46,140 nt of DNA from Actinomycetes bacterium (GCA_014190155.1 BJFY01000011.1:1-46140); one strand, 5' to 3'. Positions 18,036 to 26,616 are shown, numbered from the stretch's first letter. Notes: generated by a model not told the origin, from the sequence alone. Made by a program: numbers and translations.

Positions 18036-19538
18036 CTACTTTACAGTTTTAGCGCGGGATTTCTTCGCAAACTTAATAGCGGTAGGTGCAACTAATACCA
18101 ATAGCAACGAGATATAGAGAATCTTCGACAGCGGCGTTGCAATTAAAGTTCCATAATCACCAGCGCTGATTTGCAAAGCTCTCCGGAATTGCAACTCTAG
18201 ATTTGGTCCAAGAATTAAACCGAGAATTAAAGGTGTGATCGGCATGCCAAACCTACGGAATAAGAAACCAACCAGGCCAATAGCTAACGCCACTTGTAAA
18301 TCAAAAATAGATCCATTAAGCGCATATGCACCTAATAACGCAAAGCATGAAATACCCGCAAATAAATAAGGTCTAGGAATCTTTAATAATTGCACCCAGA
18401 CGCGTACCAATGGCAAATTCATTACCAACAGCAAGGTATTTCCAATAAATAAGCTAGCGATCAAAGTCCAAATCAAATCTGGATTAGTTGCAAATAACAT
18501 CGGTCCAGCTTCAATTTGATAAGTCTGAAAGGCCACCAAAATAACGGCAGCGGTCGCTGATGTTGGTAAACCTAAAGCTAAGAGTGGTACTAACGCACCC
18601 GCCGCATTCGCATTATTTGCAGCTTCCGGTCCAGCCACACCTTCAATAGCGCCTTTACCAAATTCTTCTGGGTGCTTAGATAATTTCTTCTCAACCGAAT
18701 AACTTAAAAATGTTGGTACTTCCGAACCACCCGCCGGAATAATTCCTAATGGAAATCCAATTGCAGTTCCACGGAGCCAAGGTTTCCAAGAACGGCGCCA
18801 ATCTTCGCGCGACATCAGCGCTTTACCCTTCATGGAAATAATGGTCCAACCAGAATCTTTAAATCGGCTTGCAATATATAACGCTTCACCTAACGCAAAA
18901 ATAGAAACGATCACAATCACCGTTTCAATTCCTTCACTCGCACTCACATTTCCAAATGCCAATCGCGTTAACCCAGACTGTAAATCTGCACCAACAAGTC
19001 CAAGCACTAACCCGATTGCTAACGAAATAAAGCCACGAATTTGGGAGGATCCAAGGAGCGATCCCACAGTGGTAAATGCCACCAACATCAAAGCTACATA
19101 ATCAGCAGAGCCAACTTTTATCGCAAGCGTTGCTATCTCAGGCGCTGCAAATGCTAAAATTAAGGTTGCAATCGAGCCAGCAATAAATGAACCAATCGCT
19201 GCGGTTGCAAGCGCTGCCCCAGCCCGACCGCGTTTAGCCATCTGATTTCCTTCAAGGGCAGTCATCACTGATCCGCTCTCACCAGGTGTGTTTAATAAAA
19301 TCGACGTGGTTGATCCGCCATACATTGCGCCGTAATAAATCGCTGCAAACATAATTAACGCAGATGATGGTGCAACTGTGTAAGTAATCGGTAGCAATAA
19401 CGCAATCGCTAACGCAGGTCCAATTCCAGGGAGAACACCAACTAAAGTTCCTAAGAATGTTCCCAACAAGCCAAAACCTAAATTAGTAAAAGTGAGCGCG
19501 CTAACAAAGCCATCCATTAAAGAGGAAACGTGGTTCAC
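18036..19538 (-). CDS. tctA: Tripartite tricarboxylate transporter, large membrane subunit
   Basis: TctA, the 12-helix channel subunit of a TTT-family secondary transporter that takes up citrate-like or other carboxylates with a periplasmic-type binding protein. Length 500 is exactly family size. Hallmarks include [40 protein letters not shown] and SGLTRLAFG. It overlaps tctB by four bases (ATGA), which implies translational coupling. Substrate specificity is set mainly by TctC and is unknown. Confidence 0.95.
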   Translation of the reverse strand: MNHVSSLMDGFVSALTFTNLGFGLLGTFLGTLVGVLPGIGPALAIALLLPITYTVAPSSALIMFAAIYYGAMYGGSTTSILLNTPGESGSVMTALEGNQMAKRGRAGAALATAAIGSFIAGSIATLILAFAAPEIATLAIKVGSADYVALMLVAFTTVGSLLGSSQIRGFISLAIGLVLGLVGADLQSGLTRLAFGNVSASEGIETVIVIVSIFALGEALYIASRFKDSGWTIISMKGKALMSREDWRRSWKPWLRGTAIGFPLGIIPAGGSEVPTFLSYSVEKKLSKHPEEFGKGAIEGVAGPEAANNANAAGALVPLLALGLPTSATAAVILVAFQTYQIEAGPMLFATNPDLIWTLIASLFIGNTLLLVMNLPLVRVWVQLLKIPRPYLFAGISCFALLGAYALNGSIFDLQVALAIGLVGFLFRRFGMPITPLILGLILGPNLELQFRRALQISAGDYGTLIATPLSKILYISLLLVLVAPTAIKFAKKSRAKTVK

Positions 19539-20029
19539 AAGATCCCCTTCAAAATGCCAGCTGGTAGATCAACGTGCAAATATCTAGTAAAAGTAAAATA
19601 AGTTAAAGCTGCGAATATCAGCCCAATTAATAAAGTTTTCAAAAATTTTCGATTTCCAAAAGAGAATGCAATTCCCACAAAAACTACGGTACTTGCGACT
19701 ACAAAGCCACCGCGCGTAATTAAAACTAAATAAGAAAAAAAGGAGAGGAAGACATATCCAAGAGTCTTGTAATCAGATTTCTCAATTTTATCGCCGGCCT
19801 CTAGGCCCTCTGGCACCGCGGTACCACCGCGAATAATTTGGATAGCGAGAATCGCGCAAAGTGCTATCAAAAACCACCCGATAATTACTGGAAATAACTT
19901 TGGACTAATCGTCATATTTAGCGCTGGTAATTCGGTTCGAGAGGTATCCCAAATAACTATTGCGCCAAGCAGAAGGAGTGAACCCACAAATGCGAGTTCA
20001 CTCCTTGCGCCTGCTTTCAATTTGAACAA
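19535..20029 (-). CDS. tctB: Tripartite tricarboxylate transporter, small membrane subunit
   Basis: TctB, the small four-helix subunit that completes the TctAB membrane complex; 164 residues. The sequence is poorly conserved in this family, but the features fit: a first helix LAFVGSLLLLGAIVIWDTSR, a segment with SPKLFPVIIGWFLIALC, and two more helices at the C-terminus. Its position between tctC and tctA, 28 bases after tctC and overlapping tctA, makes the assignment firm. Confidence 0.88.
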   Translation of the reverse strand: MFKLKAGARSELAFVGSLLLLGAIVIWDTSRTELPALNMTISPKLFPVIIGWFLIALCAILAIQIIRGGTAVPEGLEAGDKIEKSDYKTLGYVFLSFFSYLVLITRGGFVVASTVVFVGIAFSFGNRKFLKTLLIGLIFAALTYFTFTRYLHVDLPAGILKGIL

Positions 20030-20057
20030 ATTAGTTCAATTTCAAAAATTTAAACTC

Positions 20058-21176
20058 TTAGTAGAGTTTGAAATCCTTGAGGATCTTCAAAATTGCAGCT
20101 ACTTCTGGCTTTAGCCAAGTCGTAAATGCAGTTCCAACTCGATATTCATCAATCCATGACTTCGTGGTTAACATCGCTTTCCATGAAGCGGATCCATGGG
20201 CAGTATCGATAACTTTGAGCATGTTTAGGTACTCAGCAGCTGGTAGATCAGCTGGTGCCAACATTCCGCGCCAGTTACCGAAAGTTAGGTTGATGTTCTG
20301 TTGAATCAAAGTCTTGCCTTTAACCACAGTAAGTGGCTTTGGGGATGTAACTGCAAGTAAACGCATAGTTCCGGCAGCAACATACTTTGACCATTCAGAA
20401 GTTCCAGCAACGCCAGCAACTACGCGTCCTGCTAGTAGGTCTGGAGTAAGAGTTGCACCACCTGAGTAAGCAACATAGTTCAAATCTGTTGCAGCAACAC
20501 CAATAGTTGCAGCGATTGTTGCGATTGTTACGTGGTCAACGCCACCTAAGTTACCGCCACCAATTGCTGTCTTTGGATTTGCTTTGATTACAGCAAGGAG
20601 ATCATTAATTGTCTTCAACTTTGAGGCAGTAGGCACTGCAATAACTTCAGCTTCGCGCAAGAACGCTGCAACTGGCTTTGCATTTGTCATATCCAGGGTT
20701 GACTTGTTTAGCGCCAATCCACCAGGCATAGCAAAACCGGTGATAAGCAACATATCTTTACGGTTCTTTTCACCTTGGAAATACCCAACACCGAGTGGTG
20801 CGTTTGAGAAGTACTTAACAGTGTATGAACCGAGCAAACCTTCTGCTTTAAGCGCATCGCCAACTGCGATCGCTGTGGTTCCGTATCCGCCACCAATATT
20901 TGATGATGATACAAATTCAATTGAAGTTAGTGGCTTAAGATCTTTATATCCCCAAACCAATGAATCTTTTGCAGTTCCCAGTGTTGCGGTCATGCAAGTT
21001 AGATCTGAACTTTCAACACCACGGCCAGTAGAAACTAAACCAGCAGCAGCACATTGCAATCCTGCGGCTGCCTTTCCCTTTGGCACTGCAGCACCATGTG
21101 CCGCAACAGTTCCGCTTGCAACAAGTGCAATGCTGGCAAGTACTACGCCAAAACGCATTCCAATCTTTTTATTCAT
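20058..21176 (-). CDS. tctC: Tripartite tricarboxylate transporter substrate-binding protein
   Basis: TctC/Bug-type extracellular binding protein with a Sec signal peptide (MNKKIGMRFGVVLASIALVA ... AHGA). The TctC domain starts at about residue 82 (LTSIEFVSSSNIGGGYGTTA) and includes DLNYVAYSGGATLTPDLLAG and NWRGMLAPADLP, which line the ligand pocket in this family. At 372 residues it is about 50 longer than usual because of an N-terminal insertion with two cysteines (LQC and DLTC, about residues 42 and 60) that could form a disulfide. The ATG has a strong GGGGAG site. It leads the operon tctC-tctB-tctA-MFS. The carboxylate carried is not known. Confidence 0.9.
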   Translation of the reverse strand: MNKKIGMRFGVVLASIALVASGTVAAHGAAVPKGKAAAGLQCAAAGLVSTGRGVESSDLTCMTATLGTAKDSLVWGYKDLKPLTSIEFVSSSNIGGGYGTTAIAVGDALKAEGLLGSYTVKYFSNAPLGVGYFQGEKNRKDMLLITGFAMPGGLALNKSTLDMTNAKPVAAFLREAEVIAVPTASKLKTINDLLAVIKANPKTAIGGGNLGGVDHVTIATIAATIGVAATDLNYVAYSGGATLTPDLLAGRVVAGVAGTSEWSKYVAAGTMRLLAVTSPKPLTVVKGKTLIQQNINLTFGNWRGMLAPADLPAAEYLNMLKVIDTAHGSASWKAMLTTKSWIDEYRVGTAFTTWLKPEVAAILKILKDFKLY

Positions 21177-21225
21177 ATCTATTACTCCCCATTCAATGTC
21201 CCTCCGAGGGAAGAGACTGAGCGGA

Positions 21226-21231
21226 AATCTA
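21226..21231 (-). promoter_or_regulatory. Candidate -10 box of the tct operon
   Basis: TAGATT on the minus strand, 49 bases before the tctC ATG, in the context GGGTAGATTTCC, similar to the -10 context of the sugar ABC operon at 16.78 kb. A -35 element is not obvious. The remaining divergent gap to 21395 shows no other feature I can name. Confidence 0.4.
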
Positions 21232-21382
21232 CCCTGTACTCAAGATTTTTACAGGTACGCCCGACACCCTCCTGGCCGGCAATTACGCTTAAAATGACAT
21301 CCGCATCCACCCGCCATTTCAATTAACTACTTATTTGTGTAACTGTTTAATTTGGGCAGGGATTACCTTTCGACTGTAGCCC

Positions 21383-21388
21383 TACCAT
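21383..21388 (+). promoter_or_regulatory. Candidate leaderless -10 box
   Basis: TACCAT ends six bases before the ATG at 21395, and there is no Shine-Dalgarno sequence. Confidence 0.45.
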
Positions 21389-21394
21389 TGCACA

Positions 21395-21784
21395 ATGCGC
21401 TCGAAAAGAATTGTCTTACTGGTTGCAGCGGCTATCAATGCTTTCTTTATCTACTCTTACTTCTCTACCTTAGTAGTTAATGGCAATCGAAGCGCTAATG
21501 GCTTTAGTGCACTTTTTCTAATTGTTTTTCTGGGAATATTTAATGCAACAATATTTATAATCTATTACCGGCATAGATTCTCGATGGTGCGAGCGGGAAT
21601 ACTTGTTGCAGTATTCCCAATCGTGTGTGCTTTTCTCTTCTCTCTTTTCCAGGGTGGTTCAATGTTAGATGAAGGCGCCGGTGGTGGCGGTTACCTCTGG
21701 TTATTGATTATCACCGTGCCGATCGGGGCGCTATTAGTTTTTGTTGGATTAATTATTAAGTTATTCAAGGGTCGTAAGTCTTGA
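21395..21784 (+). CDS. Small membrane protein of unknown function
   Basis: A 129-residue protein I do not recognise. Four hydrophobic segments are visible at about residues 6-27, 40-58, 67-87 and 102-124, with a Gly-rich loop (DEGAGGGGY) between the third and fourth and a basic C-terminus (KLFKGRKS). The topology is that of a small polytopic membrane protein with both ends inside. The start has a leaderless-type -10 box. It is followed by the broken DinB-like gene on the same strand and diverges from tctC. Confidence 0.6.
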   Translation: MRSKRIVLLVAAAINAFFIYSYFSTLVVNGNRSANGFSALFLIVFLGIFNATIFIIYYRHRFSMVRAGILVAVFPIVCAFLFSLFQGGSMLDEGAGGGGYLWLLIITVPIGALLVFVGLIIKLFKGRKS

Positions 21785-21809
21785 TCACGGGTAATCCTGA
21801 CTAACCTTC

Positions 21810-21815
21810 TATACT
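21810..21815 (+). promoter_or_regulatory. Candidate leaderless -10 box of the DinB-like pseudogene
   Basis: TATACT ends six bases before ATG 21822. The intact relative at 45915 has TACACT at the same place, so the promoter was duplicated with the gene. Confidence 0.5.
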
Positions 21816-21821
21816 AAATTT

Positions 21822-22209
21822 ATGGAGATCATCGATTACGCAGGTGATTATGAAGCTGCGACAAGTTATTCATCATCTTGCAGATAGCGAAACCCAGTCG
21901 TATGTGCGGATACGCAGGTTAATGGCAGAACCATCGGGATCAATTATTCAAGGCTACGACGAAGGAATTTGGGCGGAGAATGCGGTTCTTGGATACGCGA
22001 CACTTCCGGTTGAGAATTCGATAGCAGTATTTAAATCTGTGCGTGCCGCATCTTTGGACATTCTTAAGCGATTAACTCTTGATGACCTAGAGAAATTTGG
22101 CGTGCATACCGAGAATGGTAATTACACGGTTGCTAAATTGATCAAGGCCTACACCAACCATCCACATAGCCATGCGGGGCAGATTGCGAAAGTTGTTTCT
22201 GGGGTTTAG
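21822..22209 (+). pseudogene. DinB/YfiT-like gene, frameshifted by an 80-bp deletion
   Basis: Broken copy of the DinB-superfamily gene that also appears at 45915. The two are about 93% identical where they align. Here the ATG frame opens MEIIDYAGDYEAATSY and soon meets a stop, because 80 bases present in the other copy are missing between two occurrences of CGACAAGTTA, one of which remains at 21859-21868. After the junction the old frame continues (QVIHHLADSETQ ... NHPHSHAGQI) to 22209. The His residues of HHLADSE and NHPHSHAG are the likely metal ligands of this family (YfiT-like putative metal-dependent hydrolases or thiol transferases). A shortened protein from ATG 21844 is possible but would lack the first helix. 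Confidence 0.8.
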
Positions 22210-22312
22210 TGCAAAATCACGATAGTTATTGGCCTGTGGATTAATTTCAAGTTGCGGCCCCCAGACCCCTCACTTAGGCTCTTTTAAGTAGGACCTAACT
22301 TAGGGAGAAATT

Positions 22313-22861
22313 ATTAAGACTTTACATAAAGGCATGTTTGCTTCGGTAGCAATTGCAGCGGCACTGACCCTGTCAGCCTGCGGCGGTAATTCTGATACAG
22401 CAGCCGAAGTCACAGAGGAAGCAAGTGTTGGAACAATTGTTGATGTTGCAATTGGAGCTGGAAACTTTTCTACATTAGTTGCCGCCGTGACTGCAGCAGA
22501 TCTAGTTGAGACACTCAGCGGAACTGGCCCATTCACAGTATTTGCACCAACAGATGATGCATTTGCAGCCCTTCCAGCAGGAGTACTAGATGCACTCCTA
22601 CTTCCAGAAAATAAGGCAGTACTTGCACAAATTCTTACCTACCACGTTGTTTCCGGGATGGTAATGGCAGCAGATGTCAAAGATGGCGATGTTGCAACTG
22701 TCGAGGGTCAAAACGTCAAGCTCTCAACAATGGGTGGTGTAACCGTAAATGGTGCCAAGGTCATCGCAGCAGATGTCGCGGCATCAAATGGAGTTATCCA
22801 CGCTATCGATGCAGTAATTCTTCCACCAGGTGTGGATGTAGCAAAGCTACTCAAGAAGTAA
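22313..22861 (+). CDS. Fasciclin (FAS1) domain lipoprotein
   Basis: Secreted lipoprotein with one fasciclin domain, an adhesion-type fold. After the lipobox LTLSAC and a short spacer, the FAS1 domain runs from about residue 38 to the end with [17 protein letters not shown], the H1-like [22 protein letters not shown] and the H2-like [14 protein letters not shown]. The first ATG (22334) would give a signal peptide with no basic residues and a poorly placed ribosome binding site. An ATT at 22313, five bases after AGGGAGA, gives a normal one starting (M)[12 protein letters not shown], so I start the gene there; the exact start is uncertain. A strong hairpin follows the gene. Confidence 0.85.
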   Translation: MKTLHKGMFASVAIAAALTLSACGGNSDTAAEVTEEASVGTIVDVAIGAGNFSTLVAAVTAADLVETLSGTGPFTVFAPTDDAFAALPAGVLDALLLPENKAVLAQILTYHVVSGMVMAADVKDGDVATVEGQNVKLSTMGGVTVNGAKVIAADVAASNGVIHAIDAVILPPGVDVAKLLKK

Positions 22862-22891
22862 AGTACAAATTAAGTAATCAGTTCCTCCGAT

Positions 22892-22928
22892 AGTAAAGGT
22901 CACCTCAATCAATGAGGTGGCCTTTACT
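22892..22928 (+). terminator. Hairpin terminator after the fasciclin gene
   Basis: A 16-bp stem with one G-U pair (22892-22907 with 22913-22928) and a 5-base loop, 30 bases after the fasciclin stop. The stem is very strong but no T-tract follows, so it may protect the mRNA end as much as terminate. It reads equally on either strand. Confidence 0.6.
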
Positions 22929-22972
22929 GTTGCCATCAACCTTACTTCCCTTAACTCTTAATCATTAGGTTG

Positions 22973-22978
22973 TAACCT
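22973..22978 (+). promoter_or_regulatory. Candidate leaderless promoter
   Basis: TAACCT ends six bases before ATG 22985; TTAACT (22951-22956) lies 16 bases further upstream as a possible -35 element. Confidence 0.5.
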
Positions 22979-22984
22979 CTCCTT

Positions 22985-23356
22985 ATGAATTACGCAGCGC
23001 TTCGAAAGACTCTGCAAGCTGGATCTGTGGTTTTTGGCGGCTCGGCTGTTTTTCTTCTTCTATTACCTGCACTCTTTCTTGATCTCTTAGGACTAGAACA
23101 AGGTGACGTTTTGGTTTGGTCAATGCGCATGATTGGGATTACGGTCTTTGCCCTTGCTGGAAATATGTGGAATAACGCTGGCCAAAGTAGCGATGCCCGA
23201 GTTGGCAATGTTGCAAAGGTGATGTGCTTCAGCGCCGCAGCATTGGGCGTGCTAACGCTAATGATCCCGGCGGAATTAACGTGGTTCGCTTATTTATATG
23301 CGGCAATCGGTTTTGGCTTTGCCGCTTCTTACGCAATTAATATGTTGCGAAAGTAA
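22985..23356 (+). CDS. Small four-helix membrane protein of unknown function
   Basis: A 123-residue protein with four hydrophobic stretches (about 13-34, 42-59, 77-95 and 99-118), a Trp/Asn-rich loop after helix 2 (GNMWNNAGQSSDAR) and a short basic C-terminus. I cannot assign a family. The start lacks a Shine-Dalgarno and has a leaderless-type promoter. The next gene, a short-chain dehydrogenase, follows after nine bases, so the two probably share a transcript. Confidence 0.65.
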   Translation: MNYAALRKTLQAGSVVFGGSAVFLLLLPALFLDLLGLEQGDVLVWSMRMIGITVFALAGNMWNNAGQSSDARVGNVAKVMCFSAAALGVLTLMIPAELTWFAYLYAAIGFGFAASYAINMLRK

Positions 23357-23365
23357 TTAAAAAAT

Positions 23366-24136
23366 ATGTTTGACCTTTCGGGTAAAAAATTTCTTGTAAC
23401 CGGGTCTGGTTCAAGTAATGGAATTGGGTTTGCGTCAGCAAAGGCGCTGCAGGCTCTTGGGGCTACCGTTTATTTAACTTCACTTTCAGAAAGAGTATTG
23501 AAACGTGGCCTTGAAATTAGCGCCGCCGCAAGTTGTGCCAATCTGACAAAGCCGCTGGAAGTTAAGCAACTTATTTTGGGAGTAATCCAAACCTTAGGTT
23601 CGTTAGATGGCGTAGTAAATAACGCTGGTATGACAAGCGTTCTAGATACTTCAGAAGGTGAATTCGCATCAATAGATGATACAACTATTGAGAAATGGCA
23701 AAAATCTTTTGCACGAAATGTAGAAAGTGCATTCTTGGTAACTAAGGAAGCAATTCCACACATTAGGAAAAGTAAAGCAGGTCGGATTGTGATGATGTCT
23801 AGTGTTTCTGGCCCATTGCTTGCAATTAGAAATGATGTGGCATACCCATCTACAAAAGCAGCGCTTGTTGGTTTAGTTCGTTCGCTTGCAATTGATGAAG
23901 CGCAGAATGGAATTACGGTAAATGCCGTAGCTCCAGGTTGGGTCGCAAGCGAGTCGCAAAGTGAATCGGAAGCTATTCATAGTAAGGCGACCCCAATCGG
24001 ACGAGCGGGAACTCCGGATGAAATGGCGGCGGCTGTGGCATGGCTCTGTACCAACGAAGCTAGTTACATTACGGGACAGATGTTGGTATTAGATGGTGGT
24101 AATTCTCTACCGGAACAACGGTATCTACCGAATTAG
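23366..24136 (+). CDS. Short-chain dehydrogenase/reductase
   Basis: Cytosolic NAD(P)-dependent oxidoreductase of the classical SDR family, 256 residues. It shows the cofactor motif TGSGSSNGIG (12-21), VVNNAG, the catalytic Ser in MMSSVSGP, and the Tyr/Lys pair in YPSTKAALVG, then NAVAPGWV and a C-terminal GQMLVLDGGNS typical of FabG-like enzymes. The first ~70 residues after the cofactor site are a little short (SAAASCANLTKPLEV), so cofactor preference is hard to judge. It lies nine bases after the small membrane protein gene. The substrate is unknown. Confidence 0.88.
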   Translation: MFDLSGKKFLVTGSGSSNGIGFASAKALQALGATVYLTSLSERVLKRGLEISAAASCANLTKPLEVKQLILGVIQTLGSLDGVVNNAGMTSVLDTSEGEFASIDDTTIEKWQKSFARNVESAFLVTKEAIPHIRKSKAGRIVMMSSVSGPLLAIRNDVAYPSTKAALVGLVRSLAIDEAQNGITVNAVAPGWVASESQSESEAIHSKATPIGRAGTPDEMAAAVAWLCTNEASYITGQMLVLDGGNSLPEQRYLPN

Positions 24137-24324
24137 AAAGAAACTGGCCTGACATTCAGAACTCACGCTGCCGATGTAAATACCCGAGGATGCGATTTCA
24201 CAATGGGAAAAACAATTAACTTCGCAAAGTCTTCATAAGCATTGGCGGTGCAGGCACTTTCAAAATAGCCCTTCCGTATGAGAGTCCTACTTAAATAAAA
24301 AATAAGTTCCTTGGTGGTAGGAAT

Positions 24325-25074
24325 TTAACCGACATCAACTTTTGTGACTAAGCCCGCTTTTATGTATACCGTGACTCGGTTTATTCGGTAATCCTTAGTC
24401 AACATAAACATCTCTTCATCGCGTTCTGCAATTCGATAAAGCCAATTAAGTTGATTCGCGCAGTTCTCGGCAGCGGCCTCACTCATACCAATTAGCGCAT
24501 TCGCGCGGAGTTGGGTAATTCCAGAACTTGCATCTGAGGTAGCAGCGCTCGGGCATTTAGTAAGACTTTCATAATCTCTAACTACCTGGCCTCGAATCTC
24601 TTTCTCACCTATAGCTAGCGTAATTGACGATTTTGCCTTTGATGTTATCGAAACTTTATAGATGCCTTCTTCAGCGGGACCATTAAACCGCGCGAGATAG
24701 AAATAATTCGTCTGACTGTACGGTTCGAAGAACTTTGTCCGCTCATTAATTTTCATAGTTATTTTCTTGCCTGATGGTGCAGTGATAACAACAACTGGTA
24801 ATTGATTGCTCTTTAAGGAATTTTCTGGCTTTTTGTCTACGATTAAATATTGCAGAGCTAATTGATCCCCTACCTTGAACTGCGCACGTAGCGCCTGTGT
24901 CTGACCAGTTTTCGTAAAAGAAGCTCGTACCGCAAATGAGATTGTGCCATCGACTAATAATGGTCCTTTTGCGGCCGTCGTATCACTCTGTAGCAGAATT
25001 AATGGCTGGTGCGCAACGGCTGTCGATGTGCTTAGGAGGCTAACCGCAATTAGGCTCGAAATTAAGAAGCGCAT
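24325..25074 (-). CDS. Secreted protein with I78 inhibitor-like C-terminus
   Basis: Exported protein of about 249 residues with a signal peptide (MRFLISSLIAVSLLSTSTA, cleavage near VAHQ). The middle is a beta-rich segment of unknown type. The last ~55 residues (ALIGMSEAAAE to the end, with DYRINRVTVYIKAGLVTKV) resemble the peptidase inhibitor I78 / potato-inhibitor-like fold, in which a loop before DYRxxR contacts the protease. The frame is open to 25137, but ATG 25074 fits a signal peptide and is six bases from a TACTAT -10 box. It is transcribed divergently from the heliorhodopsin with only 50 bases between the two starts. Confidence 0.68.
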   Translation of the reverse strand: MRFLISSLIAVSLLSTSTAVAHQPLILLQSDTTAAKGPLLVDGTISFAVRASFTKTGQTQALRAQFKVGDQLALQYLIVDKKPENSLKSNQLPVVVITAPSGKKITMKINERTKFFEPYSQTNYFYLARFNGPAEEGIYKVSITSKAKSSITLAIGEKEIRGQVVRDYESLTKCPSAATSDASSGITQLRANALIGMSEAAAENCANQLNWLYRIAERDEEMFMLTKDYRINRVTVYIKAGLVTKVDVG

Positions 25075-25080
25075 TGCTAA

Positions 25081-25118
25081 ATAGTACAACGAGCAGAAAT
25101 CCTTTGCGCAGGTAGAAT
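25081..25118. promoter_or_regulatory. Overlapping divergent leaderless promoters
   Basis: TACTAT on the minus strand (25081-25086) is six bases from ATG 25074, and TAGAAT on the plus strand (25113-25118) is six bases from ATG 25125. The two starts are 50 bases apart, so the -35 region of each promoter must lie in the space between the two -10 boxes, and the two polymerases would compete. Confidence 0.5.
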
Positions 25119-25124
25119 ATGCAA

Positions 25125-25886
25125 ATGGAAAAAACAATTACAGCAATGAATCTTCGTAAGACAAATATTTACGCTGGCATTTTGCACCTGCTTCAAATGG
25201 CCGCGGTATTGGCCTTGAGCAATGACTTTGCGTTACCGGTTACCGCTACATACATGTCGGGCCCACCGGGATCTTCGTTTGCACCGCCGATAGTTTTGTT
25301 TAGTACGCCGGTCGGGTTAACGGTTGCGATCTTCTTAGGGTTATCGGCGCTAGCTCACTTTATTGTGGCAAGTCCGAAATTTTTCCCACGTTATAGCGCT
25401 GGTCTTGCGGTACAACGAAATTACTTCCGATGGGTCGAATACTCGATTAGCTCATCGGTGATGATTGTTTTAATTGCCCAAGTAACTGGGGTTGCTGAAA
25501 TATCGGCAATCATCTCTATCTTCGGTGTAAACGCTTCGATGATTTTATTTGGATGGTTACAAGAGAAGTATGAGAACCCAGGTAATGGCGGATGGTTGCC
25601 GTTTATTTTTGGATGTATAACTGGGATTGTGCCTTGGGTAGTACTAATGTTTTATGTTTTCTCTATCGGTGGTGCGAGCGAAACTACGGCACCAGCGTTT
25701 GTTTACGGAATCGTCTTTACTATCTTCGTGTTTTTCAATTCATTCGCGCTAGTGCAATGGTTGCAATATAAAAAGGTCGGTAAGTGGAGCGATTACATGC
25801 GGGGCGAGCGCACCTACATCACGCTCTCGCTTGTTGCGAAGTCTGCGCTGGCATGGCAAATCTTTGCTAATACTCTAATTTCATAG
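25125..25886 (+). CDS. Heliorhodopsin
   Basis: Seven-helix retinal protein of the heliorhodopsin family, which is inverted in the membrane relative to other rhodopsins; function is light sensing or signalling rather than known pumping. Residues match the actinobacterial type protein 48C12: Schiff-base Lys239 in LSLVAKSALAWQIF, counter-ion Glu105 in FRWVEYSISSS, His21 and His78 facing the cavity, and the long extracellular loop with YMSGPPGSSFAPP. ATG 25125 is six bases from TAGAAT; an in-frame ATG six bases earlier (25119) is also possible. Nine bases downstream is a short-chain dehydrogenase. No retinal-synthesis gene lies in this window. Confidence 0.95.
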   Translation: MEKTITAMNLRKTNIYAGILHLLQMAAVLALSNDFALPVTATYMSGPPGSSFAPPIVLFSTPVGLTVAIFLGLSALAHFIVASPKFFPRYSAGLAVQRNYFRWVEYSISSSVMIVLIAQVTGVAEISAIISIFGVNASMILFGWLQEKYENPGNGGWLPFIFGCITGIVPWVVLMFYVFSIGGASETTAPAFVYGIVFTIFVFFNSFALVQWLQYKKVGKWSDYMRGERTYITLSLVAKSALAWQIFANTLIS

Positions 25887-25895
25887 AAGTTCCAG

Positions 25896-26612
25896 ATGGG
25901 ATTAGCGGTAGTAAGTGGTGCAAGCCGGGGCTTGGGTTTTGAGAGCGCACGCGGTTTAGGTTCGGCGGGCTTTGACTTAGCGTTAGTAGCAAAAGATGCG
26001 GAGCGGTTACAGGAAGTGGCGGCGAAATTAGGGAGTGAGTTTCCTAATATCGCGATTAAAACGTTTCCAGTTGATTTGGCAGATAGTGAAGCAACTCGAA
26101 CTGTGATTGCGCAGATTCAAAGTGTTGGCACCGTTGAGATATTGATGTTGGCCCATGGTGTGATGAGCGAGAAGATGTCGAAGACGTTAAAGACAACTGA
26201 TGCAGAATGGCGACGGGTGCTCGCGATTAATTTAGATGCGGTTTTTACTCTGGTAAATGGGCTAGCTCCGGTAATGGTTGAAAATCGAAGCGGGCGGGTA
26301 ATTATTTATTCGGCATGCCTTGGGCGGATGTCTGGGCCGGGTAATACGGGCGGGCTAGCGCCATATCGAATTAGTAAAGCTGGTGTAAATGCCTTGGTTC
26401 GAAATCTTGCACATGAAACCGGGCTAGGTTCACGCGGAGTATTGGTTGATGCGATCTGTCCTAATCATTCGCGAACCGATATGGGTGGCCCAGATGCGCC
26501 GCGAAGTGCTGCGGAAGGTGCAGCGAGCGCAATTTGGTTAGCTACTAGAGAATTTAACGTGGGCGATGTAACTGGAGCGCTCTGGGAAGATAAAGCAGTA
26601 ATCGATTGGTAA
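25896..26612 (+). CDS. Short-chain dehydrogenase/reductase next to heliorhodopsin
   Basis: Cytosolic SDR of 238 residues. It has the cofactor motif SGASRGLG (8-15), LMLAHGVM in place of the usual NNAG, the catalytic Ser in IIYSACLGR and the Tyr-Lys pair in YRISKAGVNAL, then ICPNHSRTDMGG, so it should be active. The start lies nine bases after the heliorhodopsin stop with no clear ribosome binding site, so it is likely read from the same transcript. It ends tail to tail with the MalY-type gene, four bases apart. Substrate unknown; the change of NNAG to AHG is a mild departure from the classical family. Confidence 0.85.
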   Translation: MGLAVVSGASRGLGFESARGLGSAGFDLALVAKDAERLQEVAAKLGSEFPNIAIKTFPVDLADSEATRTVIAQIQSVGTVEILMLAHGVMSEKMSKTLKTTDAEWRRVLAINLDAVFTLVNGLAPVMVENRSGRVIIYSACLGRMSGPGNTGGLAPYRISKAGVNALVRNLAHETGLGSRGVLVDAICPNHSRTDMGGPDAPRSAAEGAASAIWLATREFNVGDVTGALWEDKAVIDW

Positions 26613-26616
26613 GAAG

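Noticed and set aside
20584-21297. 237-codon open frame on the plus strand across tctC
   Set aside because: It is antisense to a clearly conserved TctC with signal peptide and ribosome binding site; its own product is low-complexity Ser/Thr/Pro-rich and has no motif.
21844-22209. Treating the DinB-like remnant as an intact 121-residue gene
   Set aside because: Comparison with the copy at 45915 shows an 80-base deletion and frameshift at the 5' end; the ATG at 21844 lies in what was another reading frame.
24325-26612. A retinal-synthesis or carotenoid gene beside heliorhodopsin
   Set aside because: None of the neighbouring proteins shows carotene dioxygenase, phytoene synthase or desaturase features; the SDR could in principle act on retinal but nothing in its sequence shows this.
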